Assembly: GCA_947502505.1 (NCBI GenBank)
Contig: CANNAE010000004.1
Coordinates: 310,001 to 374,000 of the forward strand
Direction of reading: 5' to 3'
DNA: 64,000 nucleotides
DNA from: an uncultured Planococcus sp.
Lineage (GTDB): Bacteria > Bacillota > Bacilli > Bacillales_A > Planococcaceae
The translations under genes and the position numbers were made by a program. The notes beneath the pieces are model-generated. The model was not told where the DNA came from, made no database searches, and saw only the letters and a list, made by a program, of their open reading frames with translations. Shown here in pieces: positions 37,256 to 46,719 of this stretch (position 1 is its first letter; every line of letters starts with the position of its first letter).

Positions 37256-37774
37256 TCACTCCTCTTGAGCGGCTTCGATGGAACGGGCCGTCTTCATCAT
37301 CCATTCCATCTGGTTTCGAAGCGCTGCTTGCTCTGTAATCGTTGAAAGTTTTGCGCCTCCGGAACTGACTACCAATTCGTAGCGGTCTTCTGCTATCGTC
37401 CGGACCGTGACGAAACCGAAACGGCCATGCTGGCTGAATTTCTCATCCGCAAGCCATGTTTCTTCCGGATTCGCTTTTTGCAGATCATAGAAGAAGGTGC
37501 TGTCCGGTGCTTCGTTTGGGTTGAGGAACAACGCAAACGCCTGGCTGCCGCGGGTGATCAATACATGATGGTCATCTGAAGCTGGTTCCACCTCATAGCC
37601 CCCGGGAACATATAGCTCCGTGTCACCGGATGCTTCATTCGGTTCCGGCGCCTCCTCTTCAAATGCCGCCCTGGCGCTTGATACGCCTTCTGCCAGTTCA
37701 TCTTCTGGACTGACGCAGCCGGCAAGGACCAGGACTGACGAACACAAGATCATCTGTAAACCCATTCGAAGCAC
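37256..37774 (-). CDS. Hypothetical lipoprotein
   Basis: A 172-residue protein with a lipoprotein signal (hydrophobic MILCSSVLVLAGC; lipobox LAGC, cysteine at about residue 19). The exported part starts acidic and is otherwise without recognisable motifs. The GTG at 37774 follows GAGGGGG at seven bases; an ATG three codons later is possible. It lies tightly upstream of ytpP in the same direction, so the two may be co-expressed. Function unknown. Confidence 0.8.
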   Translation of the reverse strand: MLRMGLQMILCSSVLVLAGCVSPEDELAEGVSSARAAFEEEAPEPNEASGDTELYVPGGYEVEPASDDHHVLITRGSQAFALFLNPNEAPDSTFFYDLQKANPEETWLADEKFSQHGRFGFVTVRTIAEDRYELVVSSGGAKLSTITEQAALRNQMEWMMKTARSIEAAQEE

Positions 37775-37895
37775 AGCATTTCCCCCTCTTTTCTCTATCG
37801 GCCGCCAATTTTCTGCCCATATGCACATAGCGGCTTGATTGAATAAGCAATTCTTTTCTAGCTACATTTTAAAGATGTTTAGGGGCACATGCAAC

Positions 37896-38405
37896 TTAAT
37901 CGCTGTTTGCCTGCCATTGCCCGAACAATAAGATGACGATTTGAGAGAATAACTCGACTCGGTTGAGCTTGCCGGCAGTCAAAATGCCGATCGCCCCTTT
38001 ATGGTGGCGGATGCCGGTTTCCTGCGCATAGCGGTCCATGACAGGGCCAAGCTCTTCGCCAGCGCGCAAAAGCGCGGCAATTTCTGCAGGCAACGGCACT
38101 TGCGCACCGCCCGCTACATATTCTGCTCCACCGGACGTAACGAGTGCTCCCCAATTGCATAAATACAATTGCCCATCCAGCTCAAAAACCCCGCCTTCCA
38201 AGCCGATGGCCGCGTCAAACTCTCCAAGCACCTGATGCGCTCGGTTGATTGCCCCGTTCCTCGTTTCTTCAATCGAAAAAGGCTGTGCCGAAACGCCTGA
38301 ATCTGCCGCTCGTTCCATAATCTCTGCTTGAATGCCTAATTGCCCAAGAGCTGAGGCGACTGCCCCGATTTTTGCCGGGTTGGTCGATGCCACGGCTATT
38401 TTCAT
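37896..38405 (-). CDS. DUF84 family NTPase (inosine/xanthosine triphosphatase-like)
   Basis: A 169-residue protein of the DUF84/YjjX family, which hydrolyses non-canonical purine nucleoside triphosphates. The N-terminus KIAVASTNPAKIGAV and the segment GVSAQPFSIEETRNGAINRA match the family. Substrate range is inferred from the family. It lies just downstream of the M42 peptidase gene, separated by a terminator-like hairpin. Confidence 0.85.
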   Translation of the reverse strand: MKIAVASTNPAKIGAVASALGQLGIQAEIMERAADSGVSAQPFSIEETRNGAINRAHQVLGEFDAAIGLEGGVFELDGQLYLCNWGALVTSGGAEYVAGGAQVPLPAEIAALLRAGEELGPVMDRYAQETGIRHHKGAIGILTAGKLNRVELFSQIVILLFGQWQANSD

Positions 38406-38452
38406 GTCTCCCTCTCCTTTGCCTTGCGTTTCTTTTTCATTCTCAGCCAGAT

Positions 38453-38479
38453 AAAAAGCGGCCCGGGGGCCGCTTTTTA
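38453..38479 (-). terminator. Terminator after the M42 peptidase gene
   Basis: AAAAAGCGGC and GCCGCTTTTT arms, immediately after the stop codon. Confidence 0.8.
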
Positions 38480-39553
38480 TCAGACGTTTTGTTTGATGGT
38501 ATCCATCGTCGATTGGTCTGTCGCTTTCACCAGTTTGACGAGCAATTCTTTCGCCGCTGCATAATCGTCGGTGTGGATAACCGAAGCAGATGTATGGATA
38601 TAGCGAGAGCAGATGCCGATGACAGAACTCGGGATCCCTTGGTTGGCGATATGGACTTTCCCCGCATCCGTGCCGCCTTGAGAGACGAAATACTGGTATG
38701 GGATATTGTGCGTTTCAGCTGTGTCCAAAATGAATTCGCGCATGCCGCGATGTGTGACCATCGTGCGGTCAAGAATTCGCAAGAGCGCCCCTTGGCCAAG
38801 CTGGCCGAATTCATTTTTATCACCTGTCGCATCGTTAGCCGGGCTTGCGTCAAGCGCATAGAAAACATCCGGCTGGATCAGGCTTGCCGCCGTCTGTGCA
38901 CCGCGCAGCCCGACTTCTTCCATGACCGTCGCACCGGAGAACAATTGGTTCGGCAAAGACTCGCCTTGCAATTCTTTCAGCAATTCAATCGATAAGCCGC
39001 AGCCATAGCGATTGTCCCAGGCTTTTGCCATGATCTTCTTGTCATTGGCCATTGGCGTGAACGGGCTGAATGGGATGATTTGCTGTCCAGGGCGGACGCC
39101 CATTGATAGCGCATCTTCTTTATCATCTGCGCCGATATCAATCAGCATGTTTTTGATGTCCATCGGCTTTTGGCGCGTCGCCTCATCCAATAAATGCGGC
39201 GGAATCGACCCGACGACACCCGGAATGGTGCGCTCGCCTGCAATGACATCGACACGCATGGCCAGCATAACCTGATTCCACCAACCGCCAAGCGGCTGGA
39301 AGCGCAGCATGCCGTTGTCGGTGATTTGCGTGACCATAAAGCCGACTTCGTCCATATGGCCTGCCACCATTACACGCGGGCTGCCTTCTGGGCCTTTTTT
39401 GACGCCAAAAATGCTGCCGAGATTATCCTGGATCAGTTCGTCTGAATATTTTTCAAGCTCGCTGCGCATGAATTTGCGCACCGCGTGTTCATTGCCCGGC
39501 GCTCCCGGAAGCTCGGTTAAGGTTTTAAACATCGCTCTTGTATCTTGATTCAT
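38480..39553 (-). CDS. ytoP: M42 family aminopeptidase (YtoP)
   Basis: A 357-residue two-metal glutamyl/leucyl-type aminopeptidase. Metal ligands are seen in [12 protein letters not shown] near residue 67, KAWDNRYGC near 178 and the catalytic [12 protein letters not shown] near 210, with the HIHTDDY-type histidine as [10 protein letters not shown] near 333. These enzymes form large tetrahedral oligomers and trim peptides. Synteny with ytoP is good. Confidence 0.93.
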   Translation of the reverse strand: MNQDTRAMFKTLTELPGAPGNEHAVRKFMRSELEKYSDELIQDNLGSIFGVKKGPEGSPRVMVAGHMDEVGFMVTQITDNGMLRFQPLGGWWNQVMLAMRVDVIAGERTIPGVVGSIPPHLLDEATRQKPMDIKNMLIDIGADDKEDALSMGVRPGQQIIPFSPFTPMANDKKIMAKAWDNRYGCGLSIELLKELQGESLPNQLFSGATVMEEVGLRGAQTAASLIQPDVFYALDASPANDATGDKNEFGQLGQGALLRILDRTMVTHRGMREFILDTAETHNIPYQYFVSQGGTDAGKVHIANQGIPSSVIGICSRYIHTSASVIHTDDYAAAKELLVKLVKATDQSTMDTIKQNV

Positions 39554-39729
39554 TGTAGTTCCCCCTTGATCAACTAAGTATATGCATCCTTTACCAGTTT
39601 AGAGGTTTTTCGGACTGAATGCCAGTTCAGGTAGTTCGATTGACGAAATATTTAGAGTCCTTGCCGTTCATTGCGTGCATTTTTCTTCTTTATGGTACAA
39701 TTTAGCCAGAATGCAAAGGAGGGGTTTTT

Positions 39730-40044
39730 ATGAAAAATCGTGATTTGCTCATTGGGTTTGCTGCCGGTGCGGCTGCAGCCTATATCGCAAAGGAAGTCTA
39801 CGAAAACAAACAGACGCTCTACCCGGCTGATGATGTGTTGAAGAAAGTCAAACAGTCCTTCAAAGAGGAAGGCCCGATCGACGGTTCGTGGATCTTTATG
39901 AAGACTGAGCCTTACAACCAGCATGCAGTCAAAACCGATGTCTATAAAGGCGGCATCACGCGCCATCGCGACGATGAACTCGAACAATATGAGTTCCTGG
40001 CCGATGCCTATACGGGAGCTGTCCTGGAAGTCACCAAATCATAG
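39730..40044 (+). CDS. ytzB: PepSY-domain small protein YtzB
   Basis: A 104-residue protein. An N-terminal hydrophobic segment (LLIGFAAGAAAAYIA) is probably a membrane anchor or uncleaved signal. The rest is a PepSY-like fold ending FLADAYTGAVLEV. PepSY domains are thought to act as protease inhibitors or propeptide-like modules. Ribosome-binding site AAAGGAGGGG. Located between ytoP and ytnP as in B. subtilis. Confidence 0.85.
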   Translation: MKNRDLLIGFAAGAAAAYIAKEVYENKQTLYPADDVLKKVKQSFKEEGPIDGSWIFMKTEPYNQHAVKTDVYKGGITRHRDDELEQYEFLADAYTGAVLEVTKS

Positions 40045-40054
40045 AAACCCCATA

Positions 40055-40091
40055 TTAAAACGCCCTGCATATAGCCGCAGGGCGTTTTAAT
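40055..40091. terminator. Bidirectional terminator between ytzB and ytnP
   Basis: TTAAAACGCCCTGC and its complement, between convergent genes. Confidence 0.88.
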
Positions 40092-40097
40092 TTACTA

Positions 40098-40955
40098 TTA
40101 TTCAAATACCTTTTCTTTGCGTTCTAGCGCATCGACGATTTCTTTCCCGTCTTCATTCCATTTGATGAGACGATAAAAGGCATCGTGATAAAAGCTGAAA
40201 TAGAAATTGCCCGGCAAGGCTTCTTTCATCAGCTTGTCTTTTGCATAAATTGAATCCATCGGGTAATCATCGAATGCCAATACCCATAGCGGATTTTGGT
40301 GGGCATGGGTCGGCATGATATCGCCCATATGGAGAATCGTCTCCCCGTTCTGTTCAAACTTGATGACGCTATGGCCGTTCGAATGGCCGCCTGTATGGAT
40401 CATGGTGATCGCATCCAACACGGTCATTTCACCGTTAAAGGTTTCGACCTGCCCGGTGATCGGCTCCCAGTTTTCTTTCCAATACGTATTGCGTGAGCGG
40501 ATGTTCGGATGTTGCATTTCTTCCCATTCCACAGCCGATACGTAAATTTTCGCATTCGGGAAGGCAGATACGTAAGCCTCGCCTTGTTTTTTCGTCAAGC
40601 CAGCCGCATGGTCGCCGTGAAGATGCGTCATCAAGACGGTGTCGATATCTTCCGCAGACAAGCCCAGCTCTTGCAGCTCCTCTTCGACGCGGGATTCCGA
40701 GGAAACGCCCAGGTTGCGCTTTTGACGATCGGTCAATTTGCCATTGCCGAGGCCGCTGTCGACCAAAATATTATGGCCTTTGAATTGCACCAAAATCGGA
40801 TGCGTCGGCAGTTCGATCTGATTCTGCCCGTTAGCAGGGTAGCGTTTCGACCACACCACTTTTGGGACCACCCCGAACATCGTGCCTCCATCAAGCCAAG
40901 TCGTTCCCCCATCAAGCCAAGTTAACTCCATATCGTGAAATTGAAATCTCTGCAT
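40098..40955 (-). CDS. ytnP: Metallo-beta-lactamase-fold hydrolase YtnP
   Basis: A 285-residue MBL-fold enzyme. The metal motif is [10 protein letters not shown] near residue 105, with further histidines at GGHSNGHS and the Asp in [10 protein letters not shown]. subtilis YtnP is a lactonase that blocks streptomycin production in Streptomyces by degrading signals; activity here is inferred. The N-terminus contains [13 protein letters not shown], coded by a 21-base near-tandem duplication. Ribosome-binding site AAGGGGGAG. Confidence 0.88.
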   Translation of the reverse strand: MQRFQFHDMELTWLDGGTTWLDGGTMFGVVPKVVWSKRYPANGQNQIELPTHPILVQFKGHNILVDSGLGNGKLTDRQKRNLGVSSESRVEEELQELGLSAEDIDTVLMTHLHGDHAAGLTKKQGEAYVSAFPNAKIYVSAVEWEEMQHPNIRSRNTYWKENWEPITGQVETFNGEMTVLDAITMIHTGGHSNGHSVIKFEQNGETILHMGDIMPTHAHQNPLWVLAFDDYPMDSIYAKDKLMKEALPGNFYFSFYHDAFYRLIKWNEDGKEIVDALERKEKVFE

Positions 40956-40980
40956 GCAAACTCCCCCTTATGAGTTGATA

Positions 40981-41628
40981 TTACGCTTGGAATTTCGCTT
41001 CCAGCCGGTAGATCGGCTGCCCTTTTTTCAAAAACTTCTCTTCATATTCCGTCATGATGTTCCATTCCGGTTCGTTGGCATGAAGGTCCAGCGAGACATC
41101 CTTCAATAACATACCATATTCAGAAATGCTCGTGAGCGAATATTCAAAAAGCCCGCGGTTGTCGGTCTTGAAATGAATTTCTCCGCCCTCCGGCAGTACA
41201 CGCTCATACAACTTCAGGAAACTTTCGTGCGTTAAACGCCGTTTTGCGTGGCGCGTCTTTGGCCAAGGATCCGAAAAGTTCAAGTAAACGCGGCCGATCT
41301 CGCTCGCTTCGAAAAAGGTTTCAAGTTCCTGTGCGTTCACTTGCAAAAGGCGCAAGTTCGGTATGCCGCCTTCTGGCTCTAACGCCCCTTGAAGCGCTGT
41401 CACGATTACACTTTCAAACAACTCAATTCCGATGTAATTGATGTCCGGGTTGGCTTGTGCCATTCCGGTGATGAAACGGCCCTTCCCGCTCCCGGCTTCG
41501 ATGTGGATCGGGTGGTCATTGCCGAATTCTTCATGCCATTTGCCTTTTAGCGCTTCCGGATTCGGAATGACGATTTCCGGGTGGGCTTCGATCAATTCTG
41601 CAGCCCATGGTTTGTATCTTGCTCTCAT
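40981..41628 (-). CDS. trmB: tRNA (guanine-N7-)-methyltransferase TrmB
   Basis: A 215-residue SAM-dependent enzyme that makes m7G46 in tRNA. Motif I is [10 protein letters not shown] near residue 43 and the family motif [16 protein letters not shown] lies near 117. No unusual changes. Downstream of ytlR in the same orientation. Confidence 0.96.
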   Translation of the reverse strand: MRARYKPWAAELIEAHPEIVIPNPEALKGKWHEEFGNDHPIHIEAGSGKGRFITGMAQANPDINYIGIELFESVIVTALQGALEPEGGIPNLRLLQVNAQELETFFEASEIGRVYLNFSDPWPKTRHAKRRLTHESFLKLYERVLPEGGEIHFKTDNRGLFEYSLTSISEYGMLLKDVSLDLHANEPEWNIMTEYEEKFLKKGQPIYRLEAKFQA

Positions 41629-41649
41629 GTATAGACATCCTCTTTCTGC

Positions 41650-42567
41650 TTATAATTTTGCTTGTTGCCATTGCTTGGCTGAGACGCGGAATTCAAGCTG
41701 CTCTTTTGCAGACGCCATGCCGCCATCATCACCATCAATATGGCGCGGGACGGGTCGGTCCACAGCGAGCGTATAATGCTTGCCGCTAAACTGCACTACT
41801 TCCTGGAATTTCGTATGGCTTCCGCTAAATACCGTACCAAAAACAGCCAGCAGTTTCAATCTCGGCAAGCGATGAACGATGGTCAGTTCAAGTTGGCCGT
41901 CATGGGGAGAAGCGTGGGGCGAAATTTTCATGCCGCCGCCGAAATACGGCTGGTTGCTGACGGTCGCGAGCCACACCTCCTCAAAATGATGGACCGCATC
42001 CCCTACTTCGACTGTCAGGCTGAATTTCTTGAATGTAAATAAAGTCTTGATCACAAAAATAAAATATGCCAATTTGCCAAGCCTGGCTTTATTGAGCCAT
42101 CGTTTCATGCGTGAATGGTTGACGGCTTGGGCAACGGCCGCATCGAACCCGATGCCTGAACTGCTGGCGAACAGCTGCTCCGCCGCGCCCGTAACTTGTC
42201 CGATGTCGGTCGCCAAACCTGCGGGGCTTTCTACATATCGCTGGATTTCCTGTGCATTCGAAAAACAGCTGAATGTCCGCGCGAAATCATTGCCGGATCC
42301 TGCTGGCACCGCTGCGATGAACAAATCGCTTGTTCCGGCCGCTGCTGATGCAATTTCACGCATCGTCCCATCGCCCCCGAAGCCGATCACCAAATACTGG
42401 CCCGGCTGTGCTTTTAACCGGTTGACCAGTTGAAAAGCATGGCCGGACGATTGTGTGATGAAAGCTTCATGTGGAAGATCGATTGTTGCGGAAAACTTGC
42501 GCCATTTGGCGATTGCCGCACCGTTGCCAGCGGCGGGATTGATGATGAAGATGATTTTCATGGTCAT
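41650..42567 (-). CDS. ytlR: Diacylglycerol/lipid kinase family protein YtlR
   Basis: A 305-residue DAGK-catalytic domain protein. The nucleotide-binding motif is FGGDGTMREI near residue 64 and the N-terminal IFIINPAAGNG is typical. Related proteins phosphorylate diacylglycerol, sphingosine or other lipids; the substrate here is unknown. Start uncertain: ATG at 42567 or 42561, both just after the thpR stop, with a weak GAGCG site. Probably co-transcribed with thpR and trmB. Confidence 0.87.
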   Translation of the reverse strand: MTMKIIFIINPAAGNGAAIAKWRKFSATIDLPHEAFITQSSGHAFQLVNRLKAQPGQYLVIGFGGDGTMREIASAAAGTSDLFIAAVPAGSGNDFARTFSCFSNAQEIQRYVESPAGLATDIGQVTGAAEQLFASSSGIGFDAAVAQAVNHSRMKRWLNKARLGKLAYFIFVIKTLFTFKKFSLTVEVGDAVHHFEEVWLATVSNQPYFGGGMKISPHASPHDGQLELTIVHRLPRLKLLAVFGTVFSGSHTKFQEVVQFSGKHYTLAVDRPVPRHIDGDDGGMASAKEQLEFRVSAKQWQQAKL

Positions 42568-42578
42568 ATGCCGGACGC

Positions 42579-43115
42579 TCAAGCGTCGCCTTTCAGTGGG
42601 TAAGTTTGGATTTCTTCATAACGAGGGGTTTCCCGCGGATGAATTTCGAATAAAGAAAATGAGTCGACTGGAAATTCCAGGTCTTCAAGCATCCAATTTT
42701 CCGGCAAGCTTCCGCCCCTCCAGCGGCTAGCGAGCGTGATATGCGGGACAAATGGTTTCGGGTCTGTAGCAAGCGCCAATGGCTCTAGTTGCTGCTCCAC
42801 AGCACGTTGAAGTTCCATCAACTCTGGGCTGTCCGCAAGCGCTGCATAGACGATGCGCGGGGTTTCCGGGTTGCCGAATGTCTTTACGCCAGCAAGTTTC
42901 AAGCGAAATGGCCTTTTGGCAATTTTTCCGAGCCGCTCGGCAATCTCCTGTAATTCACCGAAACGGTCTTCGCCGATAAACACCAAGGTAATATGCATAT
43001 CGCCCGGCGGTGTCAGGCGCTTATGCGTGGACAAATTCCAGGAATCTCTCGCTTGCCCGATTTGCTGTGCAATTTGCTGGGGAATTCGGATACCGATAAA
43101 ATAATGCGTACTCAT
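42579..43115 (-). CDS. thpR: RNA 2',3'-cyclic phosphodiesterase ThpR
   Basis: A 178-residue 2H phosphoesterase. The two catalytic HxTx motifs are HITL in DMHITLVF near residue 40 and HITL in VPHITLAS near 124. These proteins open 2',3'-cyclic RNA ends. The ATG at 43115 follows GAGGTG at six bases and is preferred over two upstream ATGs. Confidence 0.92.
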   Translation of the reverse strand: MSTHYFIGIRIPQQIAQQIGQARDSWNLSTHKRLTPPGDMHITLVFIGEDRFGELQEIAERLGKIAKRPFRLKLAGVKTFGNPETPRIVYAALADSPELMELQRAVEQQLEPLALATDPKPFVPHITLASRWRGGSLPENWMLEDLEFPVDSFSLFEIHPRETPRYEEIQTYPLKGDA

Positions 43116-43203
43116 GGTCATCACCTCACTTCATTATAACTGACAAGCGCAAAAAAAGGACCGGCTGTTTGCCGGTCCCGGGATTGAATAATAAGTGCAG
43201 GAA

Positions 43204-44052
43204 TCAGGAAATGACACCCAATTTGATCCGCGCTTCAAAAGCTTGTTGCAGTTTGCGCGTTAACTCGCCAGGTGTGCCGTCCGCTATTTTCTGTCCAGAA
43301 ATCTCGATGACCGGCATGACTTCCGAAGTCGTAGATGACATGAAGAATTCATCCATATCGAGTGCCTGCTGCTTCGTGAATGCCGTTTCCGCCACTTCGA
43401 TGCCCAGTTCATCGCAAAGTTCGAAAATAACGCGTCTTGTGATGCCGTTTAGGATCAAGTTCGTCGCTGGATGGGTGTAGAGAACCCCGTCTTTGATGCC
43501 GTACATATTCGAAGATGAGCCTTCTGTTACCGTATCGCCGCGATGAAGGATCGCTTCGAAATAGCCTTCTTCAGAAGCCTGCTGTTTCGCGAGCACATTG
43601 CCGAGCAAGTTGAGGCTCTTGATGTCGCAGCGCAACCAGCGCATGTCTTCGAGCAAGAGTGCTTTCACGCCGTTTTCCATCGATTCCACAGGGCGTTCGA
43701 CCGATTTCGTATAACCGACAAGCACCGGTTCTGCATTTGCCGGGAATTGATGATTTCGCGGAGCTGCTCCCCGGGTGATTTGAACATACACTTGGCCATT
43801 ATCGATTTGGTTTAATTCGACCAAGTCGTGCAGCATCTTATGAAATACGTCTTTCGTGTAAGGAACCGTGATGCGAATTTTCTCTGCACTGGCATAAAAG
43901 CGGTCGATATGTTCTGTCGCCGTGAACAAGTCTCCTTCATACACGCGGATAACTTCGTAAATGCCATCGCCGAACTGGTACCCACGGTCTTCTTTTGAAA
44001 TCTCCAAATCCTGTTCTTTTACTATTTCGCCGTTGGACAAAATCCATTCCAT
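43204..44052 (-). CDS. dat: D-amino-acid transaminase
   Basis: A 282-residue fold-type IV PLP enzyme that interconverts D-alanine and D-glutamate, feeding peptidoglycan synthesis. The PLP lysine is in CDIKSLNLLGN near residue 145, and EDRGYQFGDGIYEVIRV near the N-terminus is characteristic. The ATG at 44052 aligns with the family start; an ATG two codons earlier is possible. Upstream of it, pepV ends inside this frame's leader. Confidence 0.94.
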   Translation of the reverse strand: MEWILSNGEIVKEQDLEISKEDRGYQFGDGIYEVIRVYEGDLFTATEHIDRFYASAEKIRITVPYTKDVFHKMLHDLVELNQIDNGQVYVQITRGAAPRNHQFPANAEPVLVGYTKSVERPVESMENGVKALLLEDMRWLRCDIKSLNLLGNVLAKQQASEEGYFEAILHRGDTVTEGSSSNMYGIKDGVLYTHPATNLILNGITRRVIFELCDELGIEVAETAFTKQQALDMDEFFMSSTTSEVMPVIEISGQKIADGTPGELTRKLQQAFEARIKLGVIS

Positions 44053-44074
44053 TGCCATTCCTACTTTCCTGTAA

Positions 44075-45442
44075 TTATTTGCAAGCCAATTGATAGATGG
44101 CTTCTGCATATATCGCTGTAGCTTTTACCAAATTGTCAATATCGACGAACTCGTCGGCTTGATGCGCGACGTCCGGCTCTCCTGGAAACAGCATCCCGAA
44201 AGCGACGCCTTTGTCGAGCACGCGTGCATAGGTGCCGCCGCCGATCGCCAATAATTCTGCGTGATTGCCCGTCTGTTTTTCGTATGCCTGTTGCAGCGTG
44301 CTGATGAATGGATCCTCTGCATCCACATGATGCGGCCTTGAATTGGATAATATGTCCGTCTTGATCCCATCGATTCGATGGCCAGCCATCAATTCATCGA
44401 ATGGGCAACTGACTGAATAACGCATGCTGACACGTACACTAGCCTGCTCCCCCGCCTTGAAGCGCATGATGCCGGCATTGAAAGTCGTGTCTCCGGATGC
44501 CTCATCCGTATATTCGAGCCCGAGTTTTCGGCCCCTGGAATCGCCGCTGAAATAATGGGCGATAAAGTGGGTGAATGCAGCTCCGTCTTGCGTAACTCTA
44601 TCCTGCAAAAACTTCGCGAGCAAAATGCCGGCATTGACGCCTGCATCCGGCTCCATGGCATGGGCCGATTTGCCGTAGAGGGTTAAAACGGCGCCATCAG
44701 CTTGCTGTTGGCAATCGCCTGAAACGTCTTCCGCTCCGCAAAATTCACGGAATGCCGAATCGATTTCATCGAATGACAGCCCCACTCTTGCCACTGCACG
44801 GTCCGGTACCATATTGGTCCGTTCCCCTGAAGTGAATTCCAGCAACTCGCCTGGATGTTCCGAAGCGAGCGTATACTCGATATCCGCTATGCCTTTTTCC
44901 GCATTGATAATCGGAAAATCCGCGTCAGGGGCAAACCCGATGTCCGGCATCTCCTCTGTCTGGAAATAACGCTCCACACAACGGAAGCCGCTTTCTTCGT
45001 CTGTCCCGATGATCAGCCGGATGCGGCGCTTAAAATCGAATCCCGCATCTTTGACCATTTTCAGCGCCATCCAAGCCGCAACTGTCGGCCCTTTGTCATC
45101 AATGGCACCACGGCCGTATAATTTGCCGTCTGCAATTTCGCCGCCGAACGGGTCTTTTGTCCACCCGTCTCCAGCCGGAACAACATCCACGTGGCCAAGA
45201 ATCCCGAGAAGTTCTGTCCCTTCGCCCGCTTCTAGATGCCCTGCCACATTATCGACGTTTTTCACTTCAAACCCTGCACGGTCCCCTTTTTCCAAAAACC
45301 AGTCCAGCGCTTTTCGCACTTCTGTCCCATAAGGAGCGCCAGGATTTCCGTCTTCGCTTAACACACTCGGAATTGCGATCAACTCCTGCAATTCACTGAG
45401 CAATTCTTCTTTACGCCGCTCTGCTTCCTGCTGCCAATCCAT
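44075..45442 (-). CDS. pepV: Dipeptidase PepV (M20 family)
   Basis: A 455-residue zinc dipeptidase that cleaves dipeptides with a broad range. Metal-binding motifs are ILGHVDVVPAGDGW near residue 83 and GTDEESGFRC near 150; the lid domain lies between. In B. subtilis pepV is next to dat as well. It probably forms one unit with dat, whose start is about 20 bases downstream. Confidence 0.95.
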   Translation of the reverse strand: MDWQQEAERRKEELLSELQELIAIPSVLSEDGNPGAPYGTEVRKALDWFLEKGDRAGFEVKNVDNVAGHLEAGEGTELLGILGHVDVVPAGDGWTKDPFGGEIADGKLYGRGAIDDKGPTVAAWMALKMVKDAGFDFKRRIRLIIGTDEESGFRCVERYFQTEEMPDIGFAPDADFPIINAEKGIADIEYTLASEHPGELLEFTSGERTNMVPDRAVARVGLSFDEIDSAFREFCGAEDVSGDCQQQADGAVLTLYGKSAHAMEPDAGVNAGILLAKFLQDRVTQDGAAFTHFIAHYFSGDSRGRKLGLEYTDEASGDTTFNAGIMRFKAGEQASVRVSMRYSVSCPFDELMAGHRIDGIKTDILSNSRPHHVDAEDPFISTLQQAYEKQTGNHAELLAIGGGTYARVLDKGVAFGMLFPGEPDVAHQADEFVDIDNLVKATAIYAEAIYQLACK

Positions 45443-45745
45443 GCCTCACACTCCTTTTTGTTATGGCTATTGTACACCTTTTTCAAATAATTTAAAGAAC
45501 AGCCGGTTATTTTCTGCAAAAACTTTCTATTTCACGCATATTAAGTTCCAGTAAAGAAAACCCGAAATCATGGAATTCGAAACGTTTTTCCGCTATAATC
45601 AAATTGTCAGACAAGTCAAATTGACGGATTTTCTAAAAAAAGGAGCTGTCTACCGCTATTATTCCTTAATTGCTGTATACACCACACTCACGCGTCCGCT
45701 AGTCTTTGCCATTGGTACTAAAGATGAAGGAGTGGTTCTTAACTT
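45443..45745. other. Intergenic region between pepV and ytzE
   Basis: About 300 bp with no supported gene. It is AT-rich and holds a TATAAT at about 45594 without a good -35, plus GTCAGACAAGTCAAATTGAC, an imperfect inverted repeat. It must contain the divergent promoters of pepV and ytzE. Confidence 0.6.
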
Positions 45746-45967
45746 ATGAAACCCACAACTGACCGCATGCTCATTCGAATCAAAGACATGTACAAGTACA
45801 TTCTCGAGAACGGGACTGTGACCACACAGGATCTGGTCGATGAATTCGGCATCACTCCTCGCACCATTCAAAGAGATTTGAATGTGTTGGCCTTTAACGA
45901 ACTGATCAAAAGCCCGGTTCGGGGCAAATGGACAACGACGGAGAAAAAAGTCAAGATGACATCCTGA
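45746..45967 (+). CDS. ytzE: DeoR-type HTH protein YtzE
   Basis: A 73-residue protein that is almost only a winged helix-turn-helix of the DeoR type (TVTTQDLVDEFGITPRTIQRDL). There is no effector domain, as in B. subtilis YtzE, so it is complete and not truncated. It should bind DNA; its target is unknown. The nearest GGAG site is 13 bases before the ATG, longer than usual. Confidence 0.85.
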   Translation: MKPTTDRMLIRIKDMYKYILENGTVTTQDLVDEFGITPRTIQRDLNVLAFNELIKSPVRGKWTTTEKKVKMTS

Positions 45968-46010
45968 AAACAAAGAAAATGACCGCCTAGGCGGTCATTT
46001 TCTTTGTTTT
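45967..46010. terminator. Bidirectional terminator between ytzE and rsuA
   Basis: A perfect 20-bp inverted repeat centred on CTAG (AAAACAAAGAAAATGACCGC and its complement). The rsuA stop lies inside it. Confidence 0.85.
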
Positions 46011-46708
46011 AATGCAGTTAATTCTTCTTCGCTCAATTCGCGGTATTCCCCGCCGGCAAGCGATTCATCCAGCAATAGCGGGCCCATCGACAAGCGCTTG
46101 AGAAATACCACTTGTTTTTCGACACTTTCGAACATGCGCTTGACTTGATGGAACTTGCCTTCTGTGATGGTCAATTCGATCTCCGACTCTTCCCCGCTGC
46201 GTAAAATCCGCAGCTGCGCGGGCTTTGTCTCGTATCCATCATCAAGCACGACGCCTTCTTTGAAAGCCTGTATGTCTTGTTCTGTCACCGGGCTGTCGAT
46301 TTTTGCGTAATAGGTTTTATCGACATGCTTTTTCGGCGACAGCAGCTCATGAGCCAATTTGCCGTCATTGGTGATCAGCAAAAGCCCTTCCGTATCTTTA
46401 TCAAGTCGGCCGACCGGGAACGGTTCGAAGCGCTGCTCATCTTCTGTCAGCAGATCGATGACGGTTTCGTCGAAACGGTCTTCTGTCGCTGAAATGACGC
46501 CTGGCGGTTTGTTCATCATCAAATAGATGAATTCCCGGTAGACGACCGATTCGCCCCCGACAGACACTTGATCTTGTTTTTCGTCTACGTGAAATTTAGG
46601 GTCGCGGACCGTTTCGCCGTTGACTTCCACAGCTTTTGACTTCAGGAGGATCTTCACTTCTTTTCTGGATCCGAACCCTGAATTCGACAGCAATTTATCG
46701 ATTCTCAT
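45995..46708 (-). CDS. rsuA: 16S rRNA pseudouridine synthase, RsuA family (YtzG)
   Basis: A 237-residue enzyme with an N-terminal S4 RNA-binding domain (MRIDKLLSNSGFGSRKEV) and the catalytic GRLDKDTEGLLLIT near residue 100, where the aspartate acts. The family makes pseudouridine at 16S position 516; the site here is inferred. It lies 11 bases downstream of murJ. Confidence 0.93.
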   Translation of the reverse strand: MRIDKLLSNSGFGSRKEVKILLKSKAVEVNGETVRDPKFHVDEKQDQVSVGGESVVYREFIYLMMNKPPGVISATEDRFDETVIDLLTEDEQRFEPFPVGRLDKDTEGLLLITNDGKLAHELLSPKKHVDKTYYAKIDSPVTEQDIQAFKEGVVLDDGYETKPAQLRILRSGEESEIELTITEGKFHQVKRMFESVEKQVVFLKRLSMGPLLLDESLAGGEYRELSEEELTALKQRK

Positions 46709-46719
46709 ATTGTTTCCTC

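Noticed and set aside
45659..45973. 104-codon frame opposite ytzE
   Set aside because: Mostly the complement of a recognisable DeoR-type protein; the part outside has no features.
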